Below, piece by piece: positions 17,272 through 26,567 of a stretch of DNA of 64,000 nucleotides. The translations under genes were made by a program, and so were the position numbers. Source of the DNA: Chitinophagales bacterium (lineage in GTDB: Bacteria > Bacteroidota > Bacteroidia > Chitinophagales > UBA8649); the NCBI GenBank assembly GCA_020635975.1, contig JACJYT010000006.1, positions 100,464 through 164,463 on the forward strand. Reading direction: 5' to 3'. Positions within the stretch are counted from its first letter, which is position 1. Each line of letters starts with the position of its first letter. The notes under the pieces were generated by a model. It was not told the origin of the DNA. It did not search any database and saw only the letters and a list, made by a program, of their open reading frames with translations.

Positions 17272-18744
17272 TTAGCTTTGTTCCAACCACATTTCCTTAT
17301 ACTTTTTACGCTTTACTAAAGACTCTAGCCAAAGCTGAAAATCAAAGGAATACTTTAAACTTTTATAGCCAATTGACTTTAAATTATCCCTACTTTCTTG
17401 AGCTAGTTGTTGATCAGAAAATTTCTTTGCTTTGACTATCTTTCTGAAAAAATCTAAAACGATTGGAACATAAGCATCTTGATTTAAACTCAATCTACTT
17501 TCTATAGATTTCAATTTACCTTCTATAATATCAAAATCTCCAAGTTCATAATCTAAAACAAGACTAAGTAACTCACTTACTCCAATAATTTCTATCCTTT
17601 TTTGTTTTAGCAAAAACTGCTCATTCATAATCAAAGAAATTTTTTGGTAATCACCTAAAAGATAATAAGCATAAATAAAGCAGTCTGAAACTGCCATCAA
17701 AATATGATCACTAAACAAGTCTATGGACGCAAAAAATTCTTCTTGAAAATTCAAAACATCCTCTATCTTCTTTGTAAAGAAAATTTGCAAGATATTTAAG
17801 CGCAAGAGCTGCATATTTCTAAAGTCTTCATTTTGTTTAATACTACAATCCCAATTTCGAATAAACTCAATGTATTTATGGTAATAGCTATCATCTTCTA
17901 GCTCAAAACCATAGCTTATTATGTCGGCATAAAGTGCCAAAATAACTTTTTCCTGTCCCTCAAACAATTCAGAATTAGCTTGATAAATGGCAATCATTTT
18001 TTCAATATGAAACAAGGCTTCCGTTAATTTATCTTCCAAGAAGTAAATATTTCTCCAAAGTGAATGGTAATTAAACTGAAAACTAATGGGCATAGTATGG
18101 GCACTCAACTTAGAAGCAGTATCTTTAATGGCATGTAGAGCTTCTTCATCTATAGCTTTTTTATTTTTTAAGGCTTCAAAAACTTGGTTATGTAAGTGTA
18201 CTAACTGGAGATTATCCAAATACAAGGAACTTAATGCTATGCGCTTTTCTGTAATTTGATTTAATTGTTCATAACTACCACTTAGATAAGCCACCCTAAA
18301 GCGTAGCTCCTCGAAAAATATCTCCAAACTATAATCTTTTAGTTGCAAACATTGTTTCTCACTCTTCTTAATTAGGCGCTTAGCTTCATCAAACAAGCCT
18401 TTCTTGATGAGAACCTGAATATAAATAGCTTCTTGCAAAAGCGATTGCCGCACATCCTCATTGCCGTCAAACTGACTTAAGCACATCAAGAGCTTTCTTT
18501 GAAGAGAATTTTTCCATTTAGCCAAGTTTTCTCCTTTAAATTTACGTTCAAAGACCAGCTTTATTTTCTCTTCAAAACTTGGATCAATCAAAGCCTTGTT
18601 AATACCCATATTGATTAAATCAAATAGAGCAAATTCCATCTTGCTTTGCTTGTTTTCCAGCATAAAAAACTTTTTAAAATAAGTCTTTTCATGCTTGTTC
18701 ATTTGGGCAATTATATGATAAACTCCTAAAGAAATATTAGCCAT
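17272..18744 (-). CDS. helical-repeat (TPR-like) protein, unknown
   Basis: A 490-residue protein without a signal peptide, made almost entirely of amphipathic helices with TPR-like spacing (for example KKGLFDEAKRLIKKSEKQCLQL and ALFHIEKMIAIYQANSELFEG). The N-terminus (MNKHEKTYFKKFFMLENKQSKMEFALFDLI, given here in part only as a descriptor of its charged helix) resembles a conserved group of cytosolic Bacteroidota proteins that I cannot name. A scaffold or regulatory role is possible. It has an ATG start and is convergent with the lipoprotein gene. Confidence 0.75.
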   Translation of the reverse strand: MANISLGVYHIIAQMNKHEKTYFKKFFMLENKQSKMEFALFDLINMGINKALIDPSFEEKIKLVFERKFKGENLAKWKNSLQRKLLMCLSQFDGNEDVRQSLLQEAIYIQVLIKKGLFDEAKRLIKKSEKQCLQLKDYSLEIFFEELRFRVAYLSGSYEQLNQITEKRIALSSLYLDNLQLVHLHNQVFEALKNKKAIDEEALHAIKDTASKLSAHTMPISFQFNYHSLWRNIYFLEDKLTEALFHIEKMIAIYQANSELFEGQEKVILALYADIISYGFELEDDSYYHKYIEFIRNWDCSIKQNEDFRNMQLLRLNILQIFFTKKIEDVLNFQEEFFASIDLFSDHILMAVSDCFIYAYYLLGDYQKISLIMNEQFLLKQKRIEIIGVSELLSLVLDYELGDFDIIEGKLKSIESRLSLNQDAYVPIVLDFFRKIVKAKKFSDQQLAQESRDNLKSIGYKSLKYSFDFQLWLESLVKRKKYKEMWLEQS

Positions 18745-18862
18745 AAAGCATAATTTTAAATTAATATAATTATTTCATTTTCAATAAGTTAATTACAAAA
18801 TTAAACTCTATTACATAGAATTTTAAGATAAAAATACTATTTAAAAAAATAGCATCCGCCTA

Positions 18863-18870
18863 TAGATTTG
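18863..18870 (+). promoter_or_regulatory. -7 promoter element of the YadA-like fibre gene
   Basis: TAGATTTG fits TAnnTTTG and ends 13 nt before the ATG at 18884. No -33 TTTG is evident. Confidence 0.5.
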
Positions 18871-18883
18871 CTTAAAAAAACAA

Positions 18884-21800
18884 ATGAAGAAGATTTTGAT
18901 ATTTTGCTTATGCCTATCCAGTGTGCTTCTAAGTTTCGCTCAGCATGGCAATATTGGCATTGGTACTGCTAATCCAGATAGTTCCTCAAAACTCGATATT
19001 CAATCCATAGACAAGGGTTTGCTAATTCCTAGAATAGCTTTAGTAAGTGTCGATAGTACAGCACCTATTTCAGCCCCTGCCCTTTCCTTATTAATATTCA
19101 ACACCACCACTAATCTAGAACTAAGCCCTGGTTTCTATTTTTGGGATGGTAACCTTTGGCAAAAACTTTCTACCGCAAATTCTACTCTCGGTCTAGACGA
19201 AGCCTATGATGGCAATGGCGCTGGAGCAGGTAGAATTATTGAAGCCGATCAAGGCGCTGTAAGTATTGAAGGTGAAGATGGTTTTCAAGTACTTGGCAGC
19301 TTAAATCTAGGAGCAGAAATGGCTTTAAGTGGAGCTGGAACTCGTATGTTTTTTAATCCTAGAAAATCTGCATTTCGGGTAGGAACCGTTACTAGCGCTC
19401 AATGGGATAAAGATAGCTTGGGCTTGCATTCCGTAGCCATGGGATATAACACCTTGGCTCTAGGATCTTTTTCTAACGCCATGGGATTAGGTTCAAAAGC
19501 GCGTGGCTTTGCAGCTATAAGCTTTGGCAACTCGAATGAAGCCAATAATACGGGTAGTGTGGCTATCGGTACAAGCAATAAATCTTCTGGCTTAAATTCT
19601 ATAGCACTTGGAAACAACAATACCGTGACTGGAGGAACTAGTTTGGCCATGGGTTATAATAACAAACTCCCTAGCTCTATTTCTTATGCTTTAGGTTCTG
19701 ATTTGGAAACATTCAGTATTTATGAAACCGTATTAGGAAGATTTAATACTAGTTATAGTCCAAATTCAAGTTTAGCTTGGCACCCAAATGATCGCCTACT
19801 TACTCTTGGTAATGGTACTAGTGCTGCTAATAAGAGCGATGCTTTAATCATTTATAAAAATGGGGACACCCGTATTTTCGGAACAGTACGTCTTGGAAGT
19901 ATTGCATCCAATTTTAGCTTACCTGCGGTGGATGGGAACAGTGACCAAATTTTAGTCAATAATGGAAGTGGAGCTTTGGTATGGCAAGATCAAACCGACA
20001 AAAGCAATACCCTCGATGCGGCTTATGATGAAGGTGGACCAGGGCAAGGTAGAAGCATTATTGCAGATAATGGCGCTGTAAGCATTACTGGAACCGACGG
20101 CTTTCAAATAATTGGTATTCACGGAAGTGGCGAAACTATTCAAGTTTCTGGAGCGGGTACCAGAATGTTCTTTAACCCTAACAAATCTGCCTTACGTGCA
20201 GGTCGCGTTATTGGCAATAATTGGGATGCCGATAGCATAGGAAATTATTCTATTGCGCTAGGATATAATAATTTGGCAAAAGGCACCAATTCTATTAGCT
20301 TGGGTGCAAGTAATGAAGCACAAGCTGTTAATTCAATCTGCTTTGGACTAGGGAATATAGCTAGCGAGCAGGGAACTGGAAGCTTTGGGAATTATAACAA
20401 TTCAAGTGGCTACTTCTCGCATAGCTTTGGAAATTACAATGAAGCTAGTGGATCTTATTCTAGTTGTTACGGATATAACAATACCGCCACGGGTCTTTAT
20501 GCTATGAGTCTAGGATACTATTCGAATAGCTTTGGCGATTTTGCTACAAGTTTAGGCAGTTTCAATACTTCTTCTGGCAATTCTTCTACTGCTATGGGTA
20601 TTGAAAACGTAGCAGGGGCCTATGCCGCCACTGCAACAGGCTACGGAAGCTCTGCTTTCGGTGCTCAAAGTTTTAGCATGGGACAATATACCGTAGCTGT
20701 GGGCACTAACGCCATCGCTTCGGGCAACTCTAGCTCTGCCATCGGATCTAATAGTTTTGCGGGAGGTAATTTTGGAAATGCAGGTGGTGAAAACGCTTTT
20801 GCTTTTGGTGATTCTTGTTTCGCAGATGGAGAAGCTTCCTTTGCCTTGGGAAAAAATGCTTACGCAACGGGGAACTATGCGAGCAGCATAGGTTACAATA
20901 ACACCGCATCTTTCGACGGTACTGTAAGTCTTGGTTATTCTAATAGCGCAACAAGTCCTTATGCTAGCAGTTTCGGCTTGGGTAATGTATCCTCTGGAAA
21001 TAGCGCCACAAGCTATGGACGATATAATACGGCTTCAGGGAACTATTCTATCAGTGCTGGAGTATCCAACGAGGCTATCGGAACATCAAGCATTAGCATG
21101 GGATACAACAACATTGCAAATTCTAGCCGAAGTATTTGCATTGGTAGCAGCAATCAAAGCAGCAACAACTACGCTCTAAGTATAGGACTTAACAATCAAA
21201 CTCAAGGCGAACAATCGGTGAGTATAGGAAGCACTAATCTAGCTAGTGGGGATTTTTCTTATGCCATTGGCACCAACAACTATACCGCTGGAAGTCAAAG
21301 TTTTAGCATCGGACACAACAACAATGCTTACGCAAACTCGCTTTGCTTGGGATCGGATAATTTAGCTAGTGGCAATAGAAGTTTTACTTTCGGTAAAGGA
21401 CTAATCGCTTCAAGCTTTAATGAAGTGGTAGTGGGATGTTATAATACCCCAGACCCTAACCCTAGTGCTGGTTGGGAAACAACAGACAATATCTTTGTTG
21501 TAGGTAACGGCGTTTCTGCCCTCAATACCAGCAATGCGCTTGTAGTTCGTAAAAGAGGAACAGTTGGAATACAAATGGATAATCCAGTTTATGCCTTAAA
21601 TCTTCCTAACAATTCGGACATTGATGTTGGAAGAGCTAGAGCAAATGCCTGGACTACCTATTCGGATAGAAGAATTAAAAGTAATATTCAAGAGCTTTCC
21701 TACGGACTTCAAACCATCCTCAAGCTGAAACCAGTTAGTTATTTTCAACATGATTCAGAAGAAAATGAAAAAGAAATTGTGATTAGCGAATCTGGTACGC

Positions 21801-21985
21801 CACAAATTGGTTTCATAGCCCAAGACTTATACGAAGAAGTACCTGAGGCTGTAGATAAGCCAAGCAATGAGGAGATAGAATTATGGGGTGTAGATTATAC
21901 CAAAATCATCCCCGTATTAGTTAAGGCTATTCAAGAACAACAAGAAGAGATTAACTACTTGAAATCGCTAATAGAAAATCAATAA
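18884..21985 (+). CDS. YadA-head-like fibre protein with C-terminal S74 chaperone domain
   Basis: A 1033-residue protein with a signal peptide (ending SFAQ). It has two related blocks beginning LDEAYDGNGAGAGR and LDAAYDEGGPGQGR, each followed by SGAGTRMFFNP and long arrays of YadA/Hep_Hag-like head repeats of the form SxAxGxxNxAxG (about residues 185-290 and 455-850). The C-terminus (about 925-1030) is a Peptidase_S74 intramolecular chaperone: YSDRRIKSNIQEL, LKPVSYF, QIGFIAQDLYEEVPEAV, and a terminal coiled coil. Such domains trimerise tail fibres and then cleave themselves off. A trimeric surface or secreted fibre is likely. The next gene starts 1 nt after the stop. Confidence 0.88.
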   Translation: MKKILIFCLCLSSVLLSFAQHGNIGIGTANPDSSSKLDIQSIDKGLLIPRIALVSVDSTAPISAPALSLLIFNTTTNLELSPGFYFWDGNLWQKLSTANSTLGLDEAYDGNGAGAGRIIEADQGAVSIEGEDGFQVLGSLNLGAEMALSGAGTRMFFNPRKSAFRVGTVTSAQWDKDSLGLHSVAMGYNTLALGSFSNAMGLGSKARGFAAISFGNSNEANNTGSVAIGTSNKSSGLNSIALGNNNTVTGGTSLAMGYNNKLPSSISYALGSDLETFSIYETVLGRFNTSYSPNSSLAWHPNDRLLTLGNGTSAANKSDALIIYKNGDTRIFGTVRLGSIASNFSLPAVDGNSDQILVNNGSGALVWQDQTDKSNTLDAAYDEGGPGQGRSIIADNGAVSITGTDGFQIIGIHGSGETIQVSGAGTRMFFNPNKSALRAGRVIGNNWDADSIGNYSIALGYNNLAKGTNSISLGASNEAQAVNSICFGLGNIASEQGTGSFGNYNNSSGYFSHSFGNYNEASGSYSSCYGYNNTATGLYAMSLGYYSNSFGDFATSLGSFNTSSGNSSTAMGIENVAGAYAATATGYGSSAFGAQSFSMGQYTVAVGTNAIASGNSSSAIGSNSFAGGNFGNAGGENAFAFGDSCFADGEASFALGKNAYATGNYASSIGYNNTASFDGTVSLGYSNSATSPYASSFGLGNVSSGNSATSYGRYNTASGNYSISAGVSNEAIGTSSISMGYNNIANSSRSICIGSSNQSSNNYALSIGLNNQTQGEQSVSIGSTNLASGDFSYAIGTNNYTAGSQSFSIGHNNNAYANSLCLGSDNLASGNRSFTFGKGLIASSFNEVVVGCYNTPDPNPSAGWETTDNIFVVGNGVSALNTSNALVVRKRGTVGIQMDNPVYALNLPNNSDIDVGRARANAWTTYSDRRIKSNIQELSYGLQTILKLKPVSYFQHDSEENEKEIVISESGTPQIGFIAQDLYEEVPEAVDKPSNEEIELWGVDYTKIIPVLVKAIQEQQEEINYLKSLIENQ

Positions 21986-21986
21986 G

Positions 21987-23768
21987 ATGTTTAATTATAG
22001 CTATATAACTCTCTGTTGTGTTCTTTGCTCCTTTGCTCTAGTAGCTCGTGGACAAAATGAATTCTATATTCAAGGGGATAGTCTTTCTTCCACGATTGAT
22101 GTGTTTTTGAATGGAAAACTTAGTAACCTTCCCACGCTATTTATTGATGGTTCTCTAATAAACCAAGGGGGGAAGCTAATTAATGATAGCAGCATTCTAG
22201 AAATTCGCTCCAACTTCAGTAACAACAGTTTTGCTACGAACAGTTTTTATCAAAGTTCTGGAATAGAAAAATTTTCAGGGAGTAGCAATAGTAAGCTTAC
22301 TGGCAATTTCAGCGGCGATAGCGCAAATTTCAACCAGCTACACTATCTCATCTTGGCTAAGGATAGCGCTCGAAATAGCCTGGACTTAGCAACGCCACTT
22401 CATCTGCATAAAAATGGCAGCTTAAACTTTGAAAATTTTGGCATATTGCGAACCGACACCTTATCCCATGGTAAACAAGGTGAACTCTATGCCAATTACC
22501 TTTTCTTACAAAACTCTTCCAATGCAGCTATAATGAACCATGCTCTATCTTCTGGTGATAGTTCTAAATACTTGGAAGGAAGACTCCATTGGAAACTGGC
22601 GGATGGAGATAGCACCTATTTCTTACCTATAGGTGGTGAAGAAAATATGGAAGCCATGGCTATACAAATGAAAGGCGCAGCAATGCTCAGCATAGAAGCA
22701 TATATTAGTGAAGCTGACAACATCGGTTCTTTGGCAGAAAGTGGCAGGGTGTTTCACGACATTGGAACCCCATTAACTAGCAATTCCACCATTGCTAGTT
22801 CTGGATGCAGCGCTGGTGCAGACGGCATCCTTGATTTAATTGAGTTAAATTTGGATGCTGCAATAGCTTGGCAAATAAATAATATATCGGATGGCAACTG
22901 GCAGACTTACGATCTAATCCTTTCCCCTTCTGCCCAAAATCAACTTAATATTTTCAACCCCATGCTAAGCAGCGGAAACTGCGAAAACATAGATCTTGTC
23001 TATCTATCCAATAATGGTATCCCAGGGGGAAACACCAGCCAGTACGTTTCTGGTGTTTCTCCCGCTTGGCCAAATACTAGCGCGTACATAGCTGCTCCAG
23101 CAGTAGAGCACCTTATCCAAGGCTTAAGTGGCTCTGCCCTATTTAATCAGACTACTTTTGGTATTTACGGGATACATAGCACAGAGGCCTCTAATGTTAC
23201 TCTACCAGTTGAACTTTTGTTTTTAGAAGCTAAGGCTATACAAAATGAATTTATTCAACTTAGTTGGGAAACCCTCAGCGAAATAAACAATAGTGGTTTT
23301 GAAATACTGAGAAGTGAAGACGGCATTAACTTTGAATCTATTGCTTGGAAAATTGGAGCTGGCTCTTCAACTAGCTTGCAAGATTACTTTATTCACGACT
23401 ACGAGGTAGAGCAAGGTCAAGTATACTACTACCGACTAAAACAGATTGATTTTGATGGTAGTGCCAGCTTAAGTGCCATTGTAAGTGCAAAACTCTTAGT
23501 AGAAAATGGAAGTACGCAAATTTGGGTTTACCCCAACCCTATTCAAGCTAACACTTCTATCCATATACTAAGCGCTCAAGAAGATATAGCTACGCTCCAA
23601 CTTTACGATGCCTTAGGTAAACTAATTTGGCAGCAAGAACAGAGCATAAAATCTGGAGAAACTATACTGTATCTACCTACTCTTCATTTGGCAGAAGGAA
23701 GCTATCGTCTTCAAGTTGCCCTAGCAAAGGAAAGTTACAGTCAGCAGTTATTAAAACTGAACAAGTAG
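21987..23768 (+). CDS. T9SS-exported protein paired with the fibre gene
   Basis: A 593-residue protein with a signal peptide (ending VARG). A beta-rich N-terminal region of unknown type follows. A fibronectin-III-like segment (about 405-500, LPVELLFLEAKAIQNEFIQL and DYEVEQGQVYYYRLKQIDFD) comes next. It ends in a T9SS type A sorting domain (about 508-593, IWVYPNPIQANTSIHI and LAEGSYRLQV). The ATG lies one base after the fibre gene's stop, so translational coupling is likely. The two products probably act together at the cell surface. Confidence 0.88.
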   Translation: MFNYSYITLCCVLCSFALVARGQNEFYIQGDSLSSTIDVFLNGKLSNLPTLFIDGSLINQGGKLINDSSILEIRSNFSNNSFATNSFYQSSGIEKFSGSSNSKLTGNFSGDSANFNQLHYLILAKDSARNSLDLATPLHLHKNGSLNFENFGILRTDTLSHGKQGELYANYLFLQNSSNAAIMNHALSSGDSSKYLEGRLHWKLADGDSTYFLPIGGEENMEAMAIQMKGAAMLSIEAYISEADNIGSLAESGRVFHDIGTPLTSNSTIASSGCSAGADGILDLIELNLDAAIAWQINNISDGNWQTYDLILSPSAQNQLNIFNPMLSSGNCENIDLVYLSNNGIPGGNTSQYVSGVSPAWPNTSAYIAAPAVEHLIQGLSGSALFNQTTFGIYGIHSTEASNVTLPVELLFLEAKAIQNEFIQLSWETLSEINNSGFEILRSEDGINFESIAWKIGAGSSTSLQDYFIHDYEVEQGQVYYYRLKQIDFDGSASLSAIVSAKLLVENGSTQIWVYPNPIQANTSIHILSAQEDIATLQLYDALGKLIWQQEQSIKSGETILYLPTLHLAEGSYRLQVALAKESYSQQLLKLNK

Positions 23769-23828
23769 TTCGCTAGCATTTTTCCACATAAGTTTATAAT
23801 TCTATCCTAGGCTAAATGTTATAGCCCT

Positions 23829-23836
23829 TACATTTG
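23829..23836 (+). promoter_or_regulatory. -7 promoter element of thyA
   Basis: TACATTTG fits TAnnTTTG and ends 14 nt before the thyA ATG. Confidence 0.5.
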
Positions 23837-23850
23837 TATAAAGAAACGTC

Positions 23851-24756
23851 ATGCAACAATACCACCAGCTTTTGCAACATATTCTGGATAATGGCTATCA
23901 AAAATCGGATAGGACAGGAACGGGAACTAAAAGTGTTTTTGGTTACCAAATGCGTTTTAACTTACAAGAAGGCTTCCCTTTACTCACCACTAAGAAAGTC
24001 TTTACTAAAGGGATTATTCATGAAGTTTTATGGTTTTTACAAGGCAATACCAATATTCAATACTTAGTAAAAAATGGGGTTGGAATATGGAATGAATGGC
24101 CCTTTCAAAGTTATTTAAAACAAAATAATTTGGAAGCTAGCTTTCCCAAGTATAGTGATGCATGGAAGGAGGAATTACAAAGATTTGTAGAAAGAATTAA
24201 AAGTGATGATCGCTTTGCTGAGCAATATGGAGAATTGGGTCCGGTTTATGGTAAACAATGGCGTAATTTTGAAGGCATTGATCAGATTAGCCAATTGATT
24301 CAAGATATTAAGAGCAGTCCAGATAGCAGAAGGCTAATTGTTTCTGCATGGAACCCAAAAGACATCCCTGTTATGGCTCTGTCTGGTCTTCCACCCTGCC
24401 ATACCTTGTTTCAGTTTTATGTTGCAGATGGAAAGCTGAGTTGCCAACTGTACCAAAGAAGCGCGGATGTTTTTTTAGGTGTCCCTTTCAATATTGCATC
24501 TTATGCATTAATCACCCACATGATAGCACAGGTTTGTGGTTTAGGTGTAGGCGATTTTGTTCATAGCTTTGGCGATGCCCATATTTATAACAATCATTTT
24601 GATCAAGTGAAGGAGCAACTAAGTAGAAACTTTCTACCCATCCCCCAACTTAAATTAAATCCAGCTGTGAAATCTATCTTCGAATTCAAGTTTGAAGACA
24701 TCAGCATAGAAAATTATCAAAGTCACCCAGCAATCAAAGCCCCCGTGGCAGTTTAA
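23851..24756 (+). CDS. thyA: thymidylate synthase
   Basis: A 301-residue enzyme that methylates dUMP to dTMP using methylenetetrahydrofolate. The N-terminal RTGTGTKSVFGYQMRF phosphate-binding region, the nucleophile Cys183 in LPPCHTLFQFYV, the QRSADVFLGVPFNIASYAL block and the HIYNNHFDQ segment are all present. Compared with the roughly 264-residue E. coli enzyme there is an insertion of about 40 residues before ELGPVYGKQWR, as in longer ThyA forms. The protein ends with the normal terminal PVAV. No folA is adjacent. Confidence 0.97.
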   Translation: MQQYHQLLQHILDNGYQKSDRTGTGTKSVFGYQMRFNLQEGFPLLTTKKVFTKGIIHEVLWFLQGNTNIQYLVKNGVGIWNEWPFQSYLKQNNLEASFPKYSDAWKEELQRFVERIKSDDRFAEQYGELGPVYGKQWRNFEGIDQISQLIQDIKSSPDSRRLIVSAWNPKDIPVMALSGLPPCHTLFQFYVADGKLSCQLYQRSADVFLGVPFNIASYALITHMIAQVCGLGVGDFVHSFGDAHIYNNHFDQVKEQLSRNFLPIPQLKLNPAVKSIFEFKFEDISIENYQSHPAIKAPVAV

Positions 24757-24803
24757 TAGAATTTTATCTTCCATGCTTAAACAAAATTGACCAAAAAAAA
24801 TAA

Positions 24804-24820
24804 TTTGGACTTAGTCCAAA
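24804..24820. promoter_or_regulatory. perfect 17-bp palindrome, candidate repressor operator
   Basis: TTTGGACT-T-AGTCCAAA is an 8-1-8 perfect inverted repeat. It lies about 55 bp upstream of the -7 element of the RND efflux operon. Its size and symmetry fit a TetR/AcrR-type site. No such regulator is encoded nearby, so the assignment is inference. Confidence 0.55.
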
Positions 24821-24874
24821 CGTAAAGGTTTTGTTAATGCTAAACATTTCTTCACTTAAAAACTAGAGGCAAAG

Positions 24875-24882
24875 TACATTTG
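24875..24882 (+). promoter_or_regulatory. -7 promoter element before the small exported protein and RND operon
   Basis: TACATTTG fits TAnnTTTG and ends 17 nt before the GTG at 24900. Confidence 0.5.
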
Positions 24883-24899
24883 CTAAGCAAATAGTAAAA

Positions 24900-25277
24900 G
24901 TGTTTTTAGTCAACTTTATATTTTTATTTCTAAGTTCTTTCGTTCAAGTCCATCTTGGAACTAATTGGGTAGATTTAGACACTAAACTAAACAAGTCTCC
25001 AAACGAAAATTGGCTTTCTTTTGTCATGGAAAGTCAGGACTTACAGTTAAGCAATGAGACCGAGTCTAGCTTTCATTTTCATTTAAAAGCAGAACTAGAG
25101 AACGAAGAAGAAGAGCTAGAAGATCACTTTAGTGAAAAAGCTCCTGCGTTTCTTGAAATATTTAGTTTCCATAACTCCGATATTGCATCAATAGGAACTA
25201 AATCCTATACTAGCAACAAGTATAATTTTCATGCAGAAATACCCTTACGCATTCTGCATCAAGTCTTTCTAATTTAG
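24900..25277 (+). CDS. small exported protein, unknown
   Basis: A 125-residue protein starting at GTG with a signal-peptide-like N-terminus (FLVNFIFLFLSSFVQVHLG). An acidic middle (ELENEEEELEDHF) and a hydrophobic end (LRILHQVFLI) follow. No family is recognised. A promoter element just upstream and the lead position before the efflux genes make it a plausible real gene. The 188 nt to the adaptor gene hold no other feature I can support. Confidence 0.5.
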   Translation: MFLVNFIFLFLSSFVQVHLGTNWVDLDTKLNKSPNENWLSFVMESQDLQLSNETESSFHFHLKAELENEEEELEDHFSEKAPAFLEIFSFHNSDIASIGTKSYTSNKYNFHAEIPLRILHQVFLI

Positions 25278-25465
25278 ACAAGCACTCTAGGCTATCATCC
25301 TAGAAAAAAATTCTTATGTAATTCAGATCCAGCGCAGAGCTGCATACGCTAGGTGAATAGGCATGCCTATGAGCTAGCGTTTCTAGCTTGCCCATGCTAC
25401 TTTCCCCTAAGCATAAGTATTCATATCCAATTTTTAATCATTTATATATAAAATCTAACAAAAAG

Positions 25466-26545
25466 ATGAAAAAAGCATTTAATCTATTTCTGCTACTAAA
25501 TCTAATCCTCGCTAGTTGCAGTCACCAAGAAACCAAACACGAAGAAATCTTAGAATTGTCCGTAACGAATCCTAAACTTATGGATACGAAAATTACCCAA
25601 GAATATGTATGTCAAATTCATTCCATTCGAAATATAGAATTACGAGCTTTAGAAAAGGGCTATTTGCAAGCCATTTACGTGGATGAAGGCCAGCGAGTAA
25701 GTAAAGGGACGCCTATGTTCAAAATTCTTCCAAGCGTCTATGAAGCGGATTTAAACAAAGCCCAAGCCGAAGCCGAAATTGCGAAGATTGAGTATGAAAA
25801 CACCAAAGCTCTAGCCGAAAAAAATGTAGTATCGACTAACGAACTAGCTCTTGCTAAGGCCAAACTCGATAAAGCCAATGCAGAGGTTTCCTTAGCTTCA
25901 GCTCACTTGGGATTTACTAACATCTCCGCTCCTTTTACTGGTATTATGGACCACCTAAGAGCAAGAGAAGGCAGCTTATTAGATGAAGGTGAATTACTCA
26001 CCACGCTTTCGGATAACAGCGAAATGTGGGTTTATTTTAACGTTCCCGAAGCCGTGTACCTCGATTATATATCTAAAAAAATTGAAGAGAGACCAAGTGA
26101 GGTAAGCTTAGAGATGGCCAACGGCAAGTTGTTTAATCAAAAGGGCTATATATCTGCAATTGAAGGAGAATTCAACAACGAAACGGGCAACATTCAATTT
26201 AGAGCTAGTTTCTTGAATCCTGATAAGATTTTACGACACGGACAAACCGGTAAAATTCTAATTGATATTCCTTATGAAAATGCTCTTGTAATTCCCCAAA
26301 AAGCAAGCTTTGAAATATTGGACAAAGTTTACGTATTCGTGCTTACTGAAGAAAATAAAATAGAGCAAAGACATATCCTAATTGCAGAAGAACTTCCTAA
26401 TATTTTTATCGTGAAAGAAGGGCTCAAAGAAAGCGACAAAATTTTAATTGACGGCCTTAGAAAAGTGAGCAATGGCGATGAAATCATTGCCAAGTACATC
26501 GATCCCAACAAAGTGCTCAGCGAATTAGAACTATACGCCGAATAA
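25466..26545 (+). CDS. RND efflux periplasmic adaptor (membrane fusion) lipoprotein
   Basis: I place the start at the ATG at 25466 because it begins a lipoprotein signal (LILASC before SHQE). An upstream in-frame TTG-type extension adds a non-signal leader. The protein has about 359 residues: a biotinyl-lipoyl-like half-motif (LQAIYVDEGQRVSKGTPMF), a helical hairpin (KAQAEAEIAKIEYENTKALAE), the second lipoyl half (ISAPFTGIMD) and the beta-barrel/membrane-proximal domains. It links the inner-membrane pump to the outer-membrane channel and belongs to the AcrA/MexA group. It lies 22 nt before the pump gene. Confidence 0.93.
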   Translation: MKKAFNLFLLLNLILASCSHQETKHEEILELSVTNPKLMDTKITQEYVCQIHSIRNIELRALEKGYLQAIYVDEGQRVSKGTPMFKILPSVYEADLNKAQAEAEIAKIEYENTKALAEKNVVSTNELALAKAKLDKANAEVSLASAHLGFTNISAPFTGIMDHLRAREGSLLDEGELLTTLSDNSEMWVYFNVPEAVYLDYISKKIEERPSEVSLEMANGKLFNQKGYISAIEGEFNNETGNIQFRASFLNPDKILRHGQTGKILIDIPYENALVIPQKASFEILDKVYVFVLTEENKIEQRHILIAEELPNIFIVKEGLKESDKILIDGLRKVSNGDEIIAKYIDPNKVLSELELYAE

Positions 26546-26567
26546 ATAACGATTAAAACTAAATGCT

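Noticed and set aside
19400..21400. internal repeats of the fibre gene as a CRISPR or DNA satellite
   Set aside because: The repeats follow the reading frame and encode YadA-like head motifs. Variation is at the codon level.
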